Made by a program: the position numbers and the translations under genes
From: Desulfotignum sp.
GTDB taxonomy: Bacteria; Desulfobacterota; Desulfobacteria; Desulfobacterales; Desulfobacteraceae
DNA length: 47,150 bases
Direction of reading: 5' to 3'
NCBI GenBank assembly: GCA_018399285.1
Contig: JAGYOW010000025.1
Coordinates: 1 to 47,150 of the forward strand
Shown: positions 1 through 8,442 of the stretch, one piece after another
Position numbering within the stretch: position 1 is the stretch's first letter
Layout of the letters: each line of letters begins with the position of its first letter
The notes under the pieces: model-generated
Databases searched by the model: none
The model's input: only the letters and a program-made list of their open reading frames with translations
What the model was told of the DNA's origin: nothing

Positions 1-226
1 AAGCACCGCAACTTACAGCCCTTTGCCCGTCCATGGCGAGCAGGAGTGTACCGGACGGCGGGGCATATTTTCCCGGAAGATTTGCCAGCTCTGATTCAAA
101 CTGCTGGAAACATAGATCCACATTCAGGAAAGCTTCGTATTCCCGGAACAGCCTCCGGACTTCCTGGATCTCTTTGGGTGATTTTGCGTAAATGATGGGC
201 AGGTACAGCTGGCGGGTGCCTGTGAT
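1..226 (-). CDS. Partial GNAT-family N-acetyltransferase (N-terminal part)
   Basis: The reverse strand reads open from about 226 to the window edge and gives a peptide with [18 protein letters not shown] followed by [16 protein letters not shown] and TLLLAMDGQ. This resembles the N-terminal third of small GNAT acetyltransferases, where an ELxxLPGxYxPPxG stretch precedes the first beta strands. No ATG, GTG or TTG fits the beginning; an ATC codon at 226-224 sits 5 bases after GGAGG, so either ATC is the start or the start base is altered. The catalytic acetyl-CoA loop lies outside the window. The gene directly follows the ParB-like gene. The family call rests on a short stretch. Confidence 0.5.
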   Translation of the reverse strand, partial: MTGTRQLYLPIIYAKSPKEIQEVRRLFREYEAFLNVDLCFQQFESELANLPGKYAPPSGTLLLAMDGQRAVSCGA

Positions 227-236
227 GGCTGCCTCC

Positions 237-757
237 TTATATGTGTTTTGCGATTAAAAGGTTTCGGCTGACGGTGTCCAGGATCCGCTTGTCCTGCATT
301 TTTTTCACCAGGGTGCCGCTGAGGCGTTCAGATGACAGAGGGCATTCAATGCGGTGGGTGATTTTCCACCCTGTTTCTGACAAAAGCCGGTGAAAATCAA
401 ACAGGGTGATGGCGTGATCCGGAGATTCCTGTTTTGCCGGGCCGATTCCAGGAGCATGTCATCTTTGCAGGTGGCATAATCCAGGGGCTGTTCCTGCCAG
501 AGCACGGCCTTGATTTCCGTCAGGCCCAGGACCTTGTACGCACTCCACCGGTGGATCCCGTCAAGGATCAGCAGCAGGATTTCGGACAGGCGGGTGCCGG
601 ATGCCGGATAATTGATCACGGGCTGGATGACGATGGGAGGAAATGTGGCCCCGGCCGTCAAAGCTTCGCCGTAGGCATCGATGGTCTGCTGTTTTCGGTC
701 GCTCCGGGGATAGATGAAGTCGTCCCAGATAAGATCGGATATGTTGAATAATGGCAT
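237..757 (-). pseudogene. ParB/Srx-fold N-terminal domain protein, frameshifted
   Basis: Residues 1-110 contain a ParB-like nuclease fold core: PPIVIQ, then LILDGIHRWSAYKVLG with the GxHR motif, then ESARQNRN. Near position 440 the frame is lost and the annotated frame stops at 305. The neighbouring frame continues smoothly as DHAITLFDFHRLLSETGWKI to a TAA at 237-239, just before the SD of the next gene, so a single-base indel in one gene of about 173 codons is the simplest reading. The C-terminal part is not recognised. Proteins of this type occur as stand-alone DNA-binding or host-modulation factors in mobile regions. Function is unknown; the lesion could be a base-call error. Confidence 0.5.
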
Positions 758-1018
758 GAGAAAAATCGCATGGTTTTATGAGAGACAAAAGCTCCGCTCT
801 GTCGGTTACAGGAGTAGTCGACCGATGGGGAGGCGAGACTGTGTCCCTGTATAGTAAAAGAGATGTGAAAAGGCAATAGGGGAAACTACCTAAAAAGCAT
901 CGGTAAAACGCCTTAAAAATACGTGATTTTCTTTATGTTGAACCGCCGTGTGGTGCCGACCAGCGAGAAGACCCGGGCCGTCAGCTGCACGCAAAGGTTC
1001 GCCTCTGGGTATTTTGCC

Positions 1019-1378
1019 CTATGCATTCAGTTCAAAAACAACCCTTAACGACTGGTTAATTTCCTGAACTTTGTCTACTGACAATCTCCCCCGGATTTTG
1101 ACCAATCGATGACGATGATCGATTGGACGTGTCTGCAAACAGTCTGCTACCGATTTTTTAGATAAACCATTCTCTGATGAAGGAAAAATTTCAACATTGG
1201 TTTTTATTCGCGCTTTTTTTTCACTCCATTCAGTAATTGGAACCACTTGAATAACAGGAACTCTTTCATTATAAATATCGTTAGTCACAACGACACAAGG
1301 TCTGATTTTTCCAGTTTCAGACCCTTTTACCGGATCAAGATTGATGTCAATAATCATACCTCTTTTCAGCATTGTCAT
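1019..1378 (-). CDS. mazF: MazF/PemK-like mRNA interferase toxin
   Basis: The protein begins MTMLKRGMIIDINLDPVKGS and continues ETGKIRPCVVVTNDIYN and VIQVVPIT, the classic PemK/MazF pattern (RGDI...DPxxGsE...RPxvVVs). Such toxins are ribosome-independent endoribonucleases neutralised by a partner antitoxin. The start was placed at 1378 because its ATG overlaps the antitoxin stop as ATGA; an ATG three codons upstream and one two codons downstream are alternatives. At about 119 residues it has the usual family length. It is co-transcribed with the antitoxin from the promoter at 1655-1683. Confidence 0.85.
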   Translation of the reverse strand: MTMLKRGMIIDINLDPVKGSETGKIRPCVVVTNDIYNERVPVIQVVPITEWSEKKARIKTNVEIFPSSENGLSKKSVADCLQTRPIDHRHRLVKIRGRLSVDKVQEINQSLRVVFELNA

Positions 1379-1608
1379 TCCGGCCATCCGTTTAATGCAG
1401 TTTCGGTCAATTCTTTTAACTCATCATCTTCAGAATAAATTTCAGAATATAATTCAGCGGATTTTCTTAGACTTTCAAGTTCAACTTCTTTCTTGAAATG
1501 CTCTATCGCCTCACGAAGCATAGAGCTTTTATCCTTAAATCCATAGAGTTTAAAATCATTCAAAAACTGGACTTGCGTTTCTTCAACGCTGAATTTTGCC
1601 TGTAACAT
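1375..1608 (-). CDS. Antitoxin of the MazF-like toxin (RHH-type)
   Basis: This 77-codon gene begins MLQAKFSVEETQVQFLNDFK behind an AAGGAGGG Shine-Dalgarno sequence. The N-terminus (KFSVEET...FLNDFKLYGFKDKSSMLREAI) looks like a ribbon-helix-helix DNA-binding domain with a beta strand and two helices. The acidic C-terminal tail (ELYSEIYSEDDELKEL) is typical of the toxin-wrapping region. A longer reading frame runs upstream, but it has no SD and would include the promoter, so the ATG at 1608 is preferred. It overlaps the toxin start by four bases, and autoregulation at the promoter is expected from the family. Confidence 0.75.
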   Translation of the reverse strand: MLQAKFSVEETQVQFLNDFKLYGFKDKSSMLREAIEHFKKEVELESLRKSAELYSEIYSEDDELKELTETALNGWPE

Positions 1609-1654
1609 ATGCCCTCCTTTTGGGTACTCGGATTGGGTCCTTACTTGCAGGCCT

Positions 1655-1683
1655 ATTATAGAGACCAATACACCCAAAGTCAA
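1655..1683 (-). promoter_or_regulatory. Sigma-70-type promoter of the toxin-antitoxin operon
   Basis: On the reverse strand TTGACT and a perfect TATAAT are separated by exactly 17 bases. The -10 lies about 47 bases before the antitoxin ATG. Confidence 0.75.
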
Positions 1684-1851
1684 TAAAACTATTGCATCCA
1701 AAACAGTGAAAGAGGCCGGAAGTCCGCTGGGTTCCGGTGTCGTGAATATGCAGGCACTTTCTTTTCCTTCAAGATTCCGACGTCTATGGTTTCTCTGATA
1801 CAGCCGCAAAGTTGACAGGTTTTTTCAGCGGCAACCGCCTGCAAAACGGTG

Positions 1852-2198
1852 TCATCCAGCCAGGTGTTCACACACGCCCACGGCCAGGGCGTAGACAATA
1901 TCCGATGCCAGATGACGGGCAATGGTGGCATCAAAAAGCAGTTTCGCTTCTGCGGGAAATTCTTCATCCCCCTGCCAGAACAGCACAGCCACTGGCACCC
2001 GGGGGGGGTGATGAAAAACGAAACCGCCGCATCCGCCAGGGCCAGCCGGGGGTCCACGGCATATTCTCTTCCCCAGACGGTCAGCCCATAGATCCCGGCA
2101 GCCGTATCATAGGTGCACACGGCCCGGCGGCAGACATCAGCCGGGTCCTGTTCTGCCAGCCGGGTAAATTACAATGGATCCATCAGATCGTTCTTCAT
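1852..2198 (-). pseudogene. DUF3786-like protein, broken by a nonsense codon and a homopolymer frameshift
   Basis: An ATG at 2198 overlaps the stop of the LOG gene as ATGA, but an in-frame TAA follows after nine codons. The frame then continues FTRLAEQDPADVCRRA and YGLTVWGREYAVDPRLALAD. At a run of eight G (plus strand, about 1993-2000) the frame shifts, and the next frame gives VPVAVLFWQGDEEFPAEAKL and HLASDIVYALAVGVCEHLAG to a TGA at 1852. Both halves resemble DUF3786 proteins of deltaproteobacteria, including the ending HLASDIVYALAVxxC. One extra base in the homopolymer restores the second half; the TAA is a separate lesion. Function of the family is not known to me. Confidence 0.6.
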
Positions 2199-2734
2199 CG
2201 GTTCATGCACCGGATCATTTCAGCCGGGGTGTCTGCCCGCAGGACCACGTCTCTGTGGGGGGCTTTGAGAAATCCCTGGGCCTGGGCGCTGTCCAGAAGG
2301 GCATCCAGGGGGGCAAAATAATTGTTGATATTGAGGAGCCCGAACGGTTTGGAATGGAACCCCAGAATGGACAGGGTATAGATCTCAAAAAATTCCTCGA
2401 ACGTGCCGATCCCGCCCGGCAGGACCACAAACCCGTCAGACAGTTCCACCATTTTCATCTTTCGTTCATGCATGGTGGAAACCACATGCAGGCGGGTCAG
2501 CCCGGGATGGAAAATTTCCTTGTCCCGCAGGGCCTGGACCGTCACACCGATCACCCGGCCCCCGGCTTCCAGCGCACTGTCTGCCAACAGTTTCATCAGA
2601 CCCGTGTTTGACCCGCCATACACGCAGGTCAGGCCATGTGCGGCCAGTTGCCTGCCCATTTCCGCCGCGGCCCGGGCATACACCGGGTTCACACCCGGGC
2701 TGGACCCTAAAAAAATACAGATTGATTCCACCAT
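2195..2734 (-). CDS. LOG-family nucleotide 5'-monophosphate phosphoribohydrolase
   Basis: The protein contains SICIFLGSSPGVNPVY, VYGGSNTGLMK and the diagnostic LPGGIGTFEEFFEIYT. The PGGxGTxxE motif is the active site of LOG/lysine decarboxylase-like proteins, which hydrolyse cytokinin riboside monophosphates or AMP to base and ribose phosphate. The start at 2734 (MVESICIFLG) was chosen because the fold begins there and GGGGAG lies upstream; a longer frame reaches 2800. At about 179 residues the length is normal. It forms a translationally coupled pair with the dead DUF3786 gene downstream. Confidence 0.8.
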   Translation of the reverse strand: MVESICIFLGSSPGVNPVYARAAAEMGRQLAAHGLTCVYGGSNTGLMKLLADSALEAGGRVIGVTVQALRDKEIFHPGLTRLHVVSTMHERKMKMVELSDGFVVLPGGIGTFEEFFEIYTLSILGFHSKPFGLLNINNYFAPLDALLDSAQAQGFLKAPHRDVVLRADTPAEMIRCMNR

Positions 2735-2844
2735 TTCATGAAGCTCCCCGGAATTTGTGTCAGATAAAGGGAAGTTATCAAACACAGCTGGAGATGACAA
2801 CAGATAAACGGCTTTCAGGCCTGCTAATTTTTATAAGGTATCTG

Positions 2845-3915
2845 CTATTTATATTCCTGCTTTTGGGACATTTTTTTGAGTTCTTCCCTGGAAAACGGCT
2901 GTGCATAAACACCCAGCTGGATTAAAGGTTCCCGGGCAGGTTCAAACGGGACCCATTTGTCCCCCTTTTTTTCCAGGAATATCCATTCCAGAAGATCCGG
3001 GGCTAAAGGAATCACCCCTTTATAAAAATCAAGTTCGCCATCCCTGTAAACCGCGGGTTTGAATTTTTCAGAAGAAGACATCACATTCACTGCCTCCGTG
3101 TCATGGCATTGCTCGCATTTTCTGCCCTGGTTCATTATGGAGTGCGTAAAATAAGGGACATACGTAACAAAAGGCTCATTGTTCTTGCCCACCAGGGTCT
3201 GCATGGTGCCGCTGGTAAACGTATCATTGTATTTTACCAGAAGCAGAAAATCCTTGATGCTTTTGGCAAAACTGTCCGGTTTGCTCTTGGTTTCAGCCAG
3301 CACACCGAAATGACAATTGTAACAGGAAATGGTGTTCTGGACATGGCAGGCATTGCAGGCCAGCTTTCCTTTATGGACCGTATGTGATTTTGTCTCTGGA
3401 ACCGCAGGGTAATCCATGGTGTCCTCGGTATGACAATCCCTGCATGCGGCCTGCATGGCTCCGGGCTGCCTCATGCTGTGATATGCCGTGCCATCGCCAT
3501 GCACCTCTTCAGCCGTATGGCAGTCGACACACCCGAGATAAGCACAGGCGTGTGCGCCTTTGCATTCCATGATTTCATCGTATTTGATCGTGGCTTTTTC
3601 CCGGGAATGGCATTTCAGGCAGGTCTGACTGGATCTGGCCTTGTCCATGGAATAAGCCATCCTGCCTTTTTTTTTCTCAAGATGACAGTCATTGCAGCTT
3701 TTCACATGGCAGCCTTTACACCCCAACTCTTCATAAGGTATGCCCGTGATGGTCATGAATCCATCTTTGGCTTCATACCAGTAGCGCATCCCTTCTCCGG
3801 TGTGGTGCAGGCTTGATAAAAAGCATTTGTCTGCATCTTCCGCAAATACCGGCCCGGCACTCATCAGTAAAACAGAAATCAAAAAAATAATGCACTCATG
3901 TTTTATGCTCATCAT
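2845..3915 (-). CDS. Periplasmic octahaem c-type cytochrome
   Basis: A signal peptide (hydrophobic stretch to about residue 25, cut near VFA-ED) is followed by eight CxxCH haem motifs near residues 66, 74, 99, 129, 158, 187, 198 and 267. The last motif stands apart and is followed by about 80 haem-free residues. It should be a periplasmic electron carrier or multihaem oxidoreductase. I could not match it to a named octahaem family; the spacing differs from what I expect of hydroxylamine oxidoreductase or tetrathionate reductase, but no alignment was possible. A sigma-54 promoter lies at 3972-3988, and two sigma-54 activators are encoded immediately upstream in the same orientation. This suggests inducible expression with the redox block at 4-15 kb. 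Confidence 0.8.
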   Translation of the reverse strand: MMSIKHECIIFLISVLLMSAGPVFAEDADKCFLSSLHHTGEGMRYWYEAKDGFMTITGIPYEELGCKGCHVKSCNDCHLEKKKGRMAYSMDKARSSQTCLKCHSREKATIKYDEIMECKGAHACAYLGCVDCHTAEEVHGDGTAYHSMRQPGAMQAACRDCHTEDTMDYPAVPETKSHTVHKGKLACNACHVQNTISCYNCHFGVLAETKSKPDSFAKSIKDFLLLVKYNDTFTSGTMQTLVGKNNEPFVTYVPYFTHSIMNQGRKCEQCHDTEAVNVMSSSEKFKPAVYRDGELDFYKGVIPLAPDLLEWIFLEKKGDKWVPFEPAREPLIQLGVYAQPFSREELKKMSQKQEYK

Positions 3916-3971
3916 TTTGCCCCTTCCTTTGATTAATAAACGGCATCACCTGGTATGACTTCAGGAGACAT

Positions 3972-3988
3972 AGCAACATGCATGCCGG
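3972..3988 (-). promoter_or_regulatory. Sigma-54 (-24/-12) promoter of the octahaem cytochrome
   Basis: On the reverse strand CGGCATGCATGTTGCTA fits the sigma-54 consensus TGGCACG-N4-TTGCW: invariant GG and GC are 10 bases apart, with two mismatches in the -24 box. It lies about 57 bases before the ATG. A 6-base inverted repeat (TCATCG/CGATGA, 4073-4090) about 90 bases upstream could be an activator site. Confidence 0.65.
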
Positions 3989-4158
3989 ATAGACCATGTC
4001 TGTATATTGCTGAATTTATGGAAAATTTTTCTCAGCGTTGTTTACTTTTCAAAGAAATGGGGTGTAACTTCCTCATCGGACGGACGATGAAACGGGCAGC
4101 TGTTTGAAATAAAGCCTGTTTACGCCCCAGGGCATAAACACCCCGGATGGGGTATTTT

Positions 4159-5904
4159 TCAGAATTGTGTGATCTGGTAGTGATTGATCTTGTGATACAA
4201 AGTTTTGCGATTAATTCCCAGAATGGATGCGACCCGGCCTTTCTGCCACTGATTCTCCTTCAGGCAACGGGTGATCACCTCTTTTTCATACTGCGCAACC
4301 TGCTGCCGCAGACTGCTGTTTTCCCTGCCGGCCAATGACTCAACCGGTTTTAACCGGGTATCCCACCTGTTTTGCTGCCCCAGGGAATCAAAGATATCCA
4401 GGCGGTTCAGGATCACATACCGGTGAATAATATTTTCAAGCTCCCTGACGTTTCCCGGCCAGTCATATCTTTCAAGCTTATCCAGCGCTTCTGGAGGAAT
4501 CCGCGGGATCGCCGCACCCGGGCTGAACTTTCGTAAAAAATGATAAATCAGCAAAGGGATATCGTCTCTTCTGTCCCTGAGGGGAGGCAGATGAATGGGG
4601 ACCACATTGATCCTGAAAAAAAAATCCGACCGCATCTGACCGTCTTTCACCAGTTTGTCCGGGTCCTTATTTGCCGCGGAGATAATCCGGACATCCGGTT
4701 TGATCAGCTGGTTGCTTCCGATGGGTGTATAGCCGTCACCGTCAATCGCCCGGAGCAGTTTGACCTGCATGCCCAGGTTAATCTCTGCGATCTCATCCAG
4801 AAAAATACTTCCCCCTTCCGCTTTTTCCAGAAAACCGGGCATATCCGTACCCGCCCCGGTAAATGCCCCTTTCCGATAACCGAAAAATTCGCTTTCGATG
4901 AGGGTGTCCGGGATTCCACCGCAGTTAATCGGCAAAAACGGTTTTTCCTTTCGCTTACCCATATTATGAATCGCATGGGCCACCAGTTCTTTGCCCGTGC
5001 CGGACTCTCCTGTAATCAACACACTGGCATCGGAAGAGGCAATATCAAGGATCAGGTTGTAAATGTTCTGCATTTCACGACTCTGTCCCACAATATTATC
5101 CAGACCGTAACGGGTGATCGCCGCGGACCGCAACAACCGGATCTCTTTTTTCAGATCATCGGTATTTTCCATGAGACGGAATTCATGCCGCTTTCTTTCA
5201 TGGATATCGATGGAAATCAGCTGCTGGGCCGTCACCTGTCCATTTTCATCCAGTCGCGGGGTGCTGACGTAATAATACCAGCGGTTGTTTTTGGGACATT
5301 TGTATTCAAAACTGGCGGTTTTTCCCGAAAACACCTTGTCTCCCACACACCAGGGACATTGTTCGTCAAGGCCGTGTATGAGCTGATAGCAATGCGCTCC
5401 CGTTGCATTATATCCGATATGATCGATCAGCGCATCATTCATGAATTCGACCTTGTAATCATTGGACACGGTATAAATGAACCCGTTAAACCCGTTCACA
5501 ATCAAATCAAGCAGGTCCGTGTTCTGAAATGTTTTTTCTCTGGACCGGCCGGGCGCATCCACCTCGCGGACGGAAACACAGCAGGCCCGGCACCCGCAGA
5601 AATCAAAGCAATTACCGGCAATCGCCGCGTAAAAAAGGGTCCCGTCCTTTTTCTGATGATACTGCAGTAAAAAAGTCCGGTCCTGATTTTTTTCATTGCT
5701 TTCAATTTTCCGGGCCAGTTCTTCGGGACGCAGGGATATATCAGTGAATCTTAAAGAAAGAAACTCATCAATATCATACCCATAAAGCTTAAACGCCGCA
5801 TCGTTTGCATCCAGCAGTTTTTTGGTTTCACTGTCCACAAGAATGACGGCATCCGGCTGTGCATGGTAAATTGAACTGTATTTGTTTTCCGCGGGTTCAC
5901 TCAT
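4159..5904 (-). CDS. Sigma-54-dependent transcriptional activator with two PAS domains
   Basis: The 581-residue protein has a PAS domain (about 8-115), a second PAS domain (about 127-235), an AAA+ domain (about 270-495) with Walker A GESGTGKE, the sigma-54 contact loop GAFTGA and Walker B SIFLDEIAE, and a C-terminal Fis-type helix-turn-helix ending in RVASILGINRKTLYHKIN. The end of the first PAS domain has a tight cysteine cluster (CFDFCGCRACC), and the second has a CPWC motif and a further Cys, which may bind metal or sense redox state. There is no receiver domain, so it probably senses a ligand directly. It lies between a second such activator and the octahaem cytochrome. Likely targets are the sigma-54-like sites in this block. 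Confidence 0.9.
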   Translation of the reverse strand: MSEPAENKYSSIYHAQPDAVILVDSETKKLLDANDAAFKLYGYDIDEFLSLRFTDISLRPEELARKIESNEKNQDRTFLLQYHQKKDGTLFYAAIAGNCFDFCGCRACCVSVREVDAPGRSREKTFQNTDLLDLIVNGFNGFIYTVSNDYKVEFMNDALIDHIGYNATGAHCYQLIHGLDEQCPWCVGDKVFSGKTASFEYKCPKNNRWYYYVSTPRLDENGQVTAQQLISIDIHERKRHEFRLMENTDDLKKEIRLLRSAAITRYGLDNIVGQSREMQNIYNLILDIASSDASVLITGESGTGKELVAHAIHNMGKRKEKPFLPINCGGIPDTLIESEFFGYRKGAFTGAGTDMPGFLEKAEGGSIFLDEIAEINLGMQVKLLRAIDGDGYTPIGSNQLIKPDVRIISAANKDPDKLVKDGQMRSDFFFRINVVPIHLPPLRDRRDDIPLLIYHFLRKFSPGAAIPRIPPEALDKLERYDWPGNVRELENIIHRYVILNRLDIFDSLGQQNRWDTRLKPVESLAGRENSSLRQQVAQYEKEVITRCLKENQWQKGRVASILGINRKTLYHKINHYQITQF

Positions 5905-5996
5905 GGGACCTGCTTTTTAAATAATGGTCTCATTGATCAAAAAAAGAGTACAATCCTGTTGCCTGCCATGTCAAGTGACAGGCAACAGAAACGCCG

Positions 5997-7403
5997 TCAG
6001 GGCTGGAGGGGGATATCCCATTTTTTCATATATTTCCATATGGCGGCCCGGCTCAGTCCGGTACGCCGTCCGACTTCCGCCTTGTTCCACTGGCCTTCCC
6101 GGAGATGATACAAAAGGCGTTCCCGGGTCAGTTTCTGATGCCGGGGCCGGGTATGTGCCGGCGTTGTCCGGGGGTTTTCAACATCAGATGCCGTCATGAC
6201 CGCCGGGGTTCGAATTTCAAAAGGCAGATCTGAAACATCGATGGCCCGGCCGGAACACAGGACAAAGGCATGCTCGATGGCATTGGCCAGCTCTCTGATA
6301 TTCCCCGGCCAGGGATAATCCATCAGGGCTTTTAATGCCGGTTTTGAAATTCCTTTGACGTTGACATCAGACTTTTGATTGTTCGTTTTGATAAAATGAG
6401 TGACCAGCAACGGGATATCTTCTTTCCGGTCTCTCAACGGCGGCAGGTAGATAGGGAAAACCTTGAGCCGGTAATACAGGTCTTCCCTGAAAATGCCGGC
6501 ATCCACCAGAGATTTCAGGTCTTTGTTTAGCGCCGCGATCACCCGGATATCGATCTTCCGTTTTCTGGATTCCCCGACCCGTTCGATCTCTTTTTGCTGG
6601 AGTACCCGCAATAATTTCACCTGAATATAAGGAACAATTTCTCCGATTTCGTCTAAAAAAATAGTCCCCCCGTCCGCCTGCTCAAATCGACCGACACGAT
6701 CCTGGTTGGCACCGGTAAACGCGCCTTTGACATGGCCGAACAATTCGCTTTCAAGAAGGGTTTCCGGAAGGGCGCTGCAGTTAACGGTCACCATGGGCTT
6801 GTCCCGCCGTTCACCAATGGAATGAATGGCCCCGGCCACCAGCTCTTTGCCCGTGCCGCTTTCCCCCTGTATCAATATGGTGGCATCGCTGGCGGCCGAG
6901 GCTTTGATAAAGGAAAAAACATTCTGCATGACCTGGCTTTTTGCAATAATGCCGCCCAAATGGTTCAATTCGCCTAACCGGCGCGTGGCTTCTTCCATTT
7001 TTAACCGGGCGTTTTTTAATTCCGTGAGGTCTGTGACGGCCTCAACAATACCGATGATCTCATCGTCTTTATTCCTGATAACCCTGGCATTTTTTGTGAC
7101 AGAGACATTATGCCCGTTTTTATGCCTTAACAGGCATTCTGTGGGTTCAACGCGGCCCCGCCTTAAAATACCGCAGTCTTGAATACTGATGGGGCATTTT
7201 TTTTCAAAGCATTGACTGAACCGCAGGAATTGACAGCTTTTATATTTTATTTCATCTGCTGAATAACCGGTTATTTTTTCCATTGCCGGATTCCAGGCAA
7301 GAATGGTTCCTTTGGGATCAAGAACAAAGATACCGTCACCGATGGATTCAAGAAGCGACTTTACAAATTCATTGGTTTGAATTTCATATTTGATATTGAT
7401 AAT
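5997..7403 (-). CDS. Sigma-54-dependent activator with Cys-rich PAS domain; apparent ATT start
   Basis: The protein has one PAS domain (about residues 10-135), an AAA+ domain with [14 protein letters not shown] and TIFLDEIGE motifs, and a C-terminal helix-turn-helix ([20 protein letters not shown]). The first in-frame ATG (7283) would cut off the first 40 residues, which clearly belong to the PAS fold ([20 protein letters not shown]). Between the upstream in-frame TAA and that fold there is no ATG, GTG, TTG or CTG; an ATT at 7403-7401, five bases after GGGAG, is the best start. Four cysteines in the PAS domain (about residues 57-77) resemble an iron-sulfur or metal site. It is divergently oriented to the YkgJ gene. 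Confidence 0.85.
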   Translation of the reverse strand: MINIKYEIQTNEFVKSLLESIGDGIFVLDPKGTILAWNPAMEKITGYSADEIKYKSCQFLRFSQCFEKKCPISIQDCGILRRGRVEPTECLLRHKNGHNVSVTKNARVIRNKDDEIIGIVEAVTDLTELKNARLKMEEATRRLGELNHLGGIIAKSQVMQNVFSFIKASAASDATILIQGESGTGKELVAGAIHSIGERRDKPMVTVNCSALPETLLESELFGHVKGAFTGANQDRVGRFEQADGGTIFLDEIGEIVPYIQVKLLRVLQQKEIERVGESRKRKIDIRVIAALNKDLKSLVDAGIFREDLYYRLKVFPIYLPPLRDRKEDIPLLVTHFIKTNNQKSDVNVKGISKPALKALMDYPWPGNIRELANAIEHAFVLCSGRAIDVSDLPFEIRTPAVMTASDVENPRTTPAHTRPRHQKLTRERLLYHLREGQWNKAEVGRRTGLSRAAIWKYMKKWDIPLQP

Positions 7404-7410
7404 GACATCT

Positions 7411-7424
7411 CCCTGGTAACAGGG
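7411..7424 (-). promoter_or_regulatory. Hairpin over the ribosome-binding site of the activator
   Basis: CCCTG-TTAC-CAGGG forms a 5-bp stem on the transcribed strand, and its 3' arm contains most of the GGGAG Shine-Dalgarno sequence of the ATT-initiated gene. It could lower translation. Confidence 0.4.
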
Positions 7425-7437
7425 TTATTGCTACAGG

Positions 7438-7454
7438 TATCACTTGTAGTGCCA
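7438..7454 (-). promoter_or_regulatory. Sigma-54-like promoter motif before the activator gene
   Basis: On the reverse strand TGGCAC-N6-TGATA lies 35 bases before the proposed ATT start. GG and GA are 10 bases apart, as in -24/-12 promoters, but the usual -12 GC is GA. The same motif occurs at 7578 and 12042. Confidence 0.45.
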
Positions 7455-7577
7455 CTTTATACCAAACAAAACGTCAAGTAAACCTTATATCAGCGGCTGA
7501 ACACTGACCTGGGAAACAGGGGCCGGGGTGTGCAGGCAGAAACGGCCCCTGCGTGCGCAAGACAAAAAATTCGTGCC

Positions 7578-7594
7578 TGGCACAAATCTTGATA
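7578..7594 (+). promoter_or_regulatory. Sigma-54-like promoter motif before the YkgJ gene
   Basis: TGGCACAAATCTTGATA lies 48 bases before the YkgJ ATG and shares the TGGCAC-N6-TGATA pattern. TTGATA could instead be a sigma-70 -35 box with TTATTT 17 bases further on. Confidence 0.45.
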
Positions 7595-7641
7595 AAACGT
7601 TTGATGATTGTTTATTTCAAACAATTTTTCAAGGAGGCCGA

Positions 7642-8433
7642 ATGATGAATGACAAAGACAGCGGGGTCACCGTGTTAACTCCGGATGATGATTTTTGTTT
7701 TGACTGTCACCCCGGGTTGAACTGTTTTACACGGTGTTGCAGAAATGTTCATATATTTTTAATGCCCTATGATATTATTCAGTTGAAACACGGCCTGGCC
7801 ATGTCGTCCAAAGCGTTTTTACAGCAATATACCTATACCCTTATGGGGAAAAACGGATTGCCGGTTGTGGGATTAAAAATGAATGAAGATGAACAGAAAA
7901 CGTGTCCATTTCTGGGTGATTCCGGGTGCAGCGTTTATGAAAGCCGTCCCTGGGCATGCCGGGTTTACCCCTTGCAGCCGGAGTCAACAAAGATCACGGA
8001 ACAAAAAGGACTCGGGTATTATTCAATCATGGACGTCCCTTTTTGTCTGGGATTTGAATCCGGCGCGACGTCAACGGTCAAAGCGTGGCTTGATCGGCAG
8101 AATGTCCCGATTTATGAAGAGATGGAATCATTATTCAAAAATATTACCACGGCATCGTTTTTAAGTGATAAAAAAATTGAAAACAGGCAAATTCAGGAAA
8201 TGTTCTTTATGGCATGCTATGATGTGGATCTGTTCAGGCAATTTGTTTTTGAAACCAGTTTTTTGCAGCGATTTGATATCAACACCCGGGAAGTTGACCA
8301 GATTCGTCACGATGATACCGCGCTTTACCGGTTTGCCATGAAATGGATAGAATTCGGGTTGCTCAAGCAGCAGGGACTGACGCTCAAACCCCACGTCATG
8401 GCCGCTAAAAAACAAGCCCTGGGCATTCACTGA
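7642..8433 (+). CDS. YkgJ-family cysteine-cluster protein
   Basis: This 263-residue protein has an N-terminal cluster (CFDCHPGLNCFTRCCRN) and a later cluster (CPFLGDSGCSVYESRPWACR), the pattern of the YkgJ/CxxCxxCC family, predicted to bind zinc or an iron-sulfur cluster. Proteins of this family occur next to many anaerobic redox operons; their exact role is unknown. The ATG at 7642 has AAGGAGG six bases upstream; a frame extending to 7528 lacks an SD. It is transcribed away from the second activator, and its upstream region holds the TGGCAC-N6-TGATA motif, so it probably belongs to the same regulon as the AprBA-like genes. Confidence 0.8.
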   Translation: MMNDKDSGVTVLTPDDDFCFDCHPGLNCFTRCCRNVHIFLMPYDIIQLKHGLAMSSKAFLQQYTYTLMGKNGLPVVGLKMNEDEQKTCPFLGDSGCSVYESRPWACRVYPLQPESTKITEQKGLGYYSIMDVPFCLGFESGATSTVKAWLDRQNVPIYEEMESLFKNITTASFLSDKKIENRQIQEMFFMACYDVDLFRQFVFETSFLQRFDINTREVDQIRHDDTALYRFAMKWIEFGLLKQQGLTLKPHVMAAKKQALGIH

Positions 8434-8442
8434 CCCAAAGGT

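Noticed and set aside
1609..1809. N-terminal extension of the antitoxin frame.
   Set aside because: It would run through a good promoter and ignores the strong SD at 1608.
4138..4158. Small stem ACCCC-GGAT-GGGGT with T-run on the plus strand as a terminator.
   Set aside because: No plus-strand gene precedes it, and on the minus strand it lacks a good T-run; 5 bp is too weak.
4540..5670. Plus-strand reading frame of 376 codons opposite the first sigma-54 activator; similar frames at 24554-25645, 36273-37322 and 41372-42418.
   Set aside because: All mirror genes with strong family motifs on the other strand.
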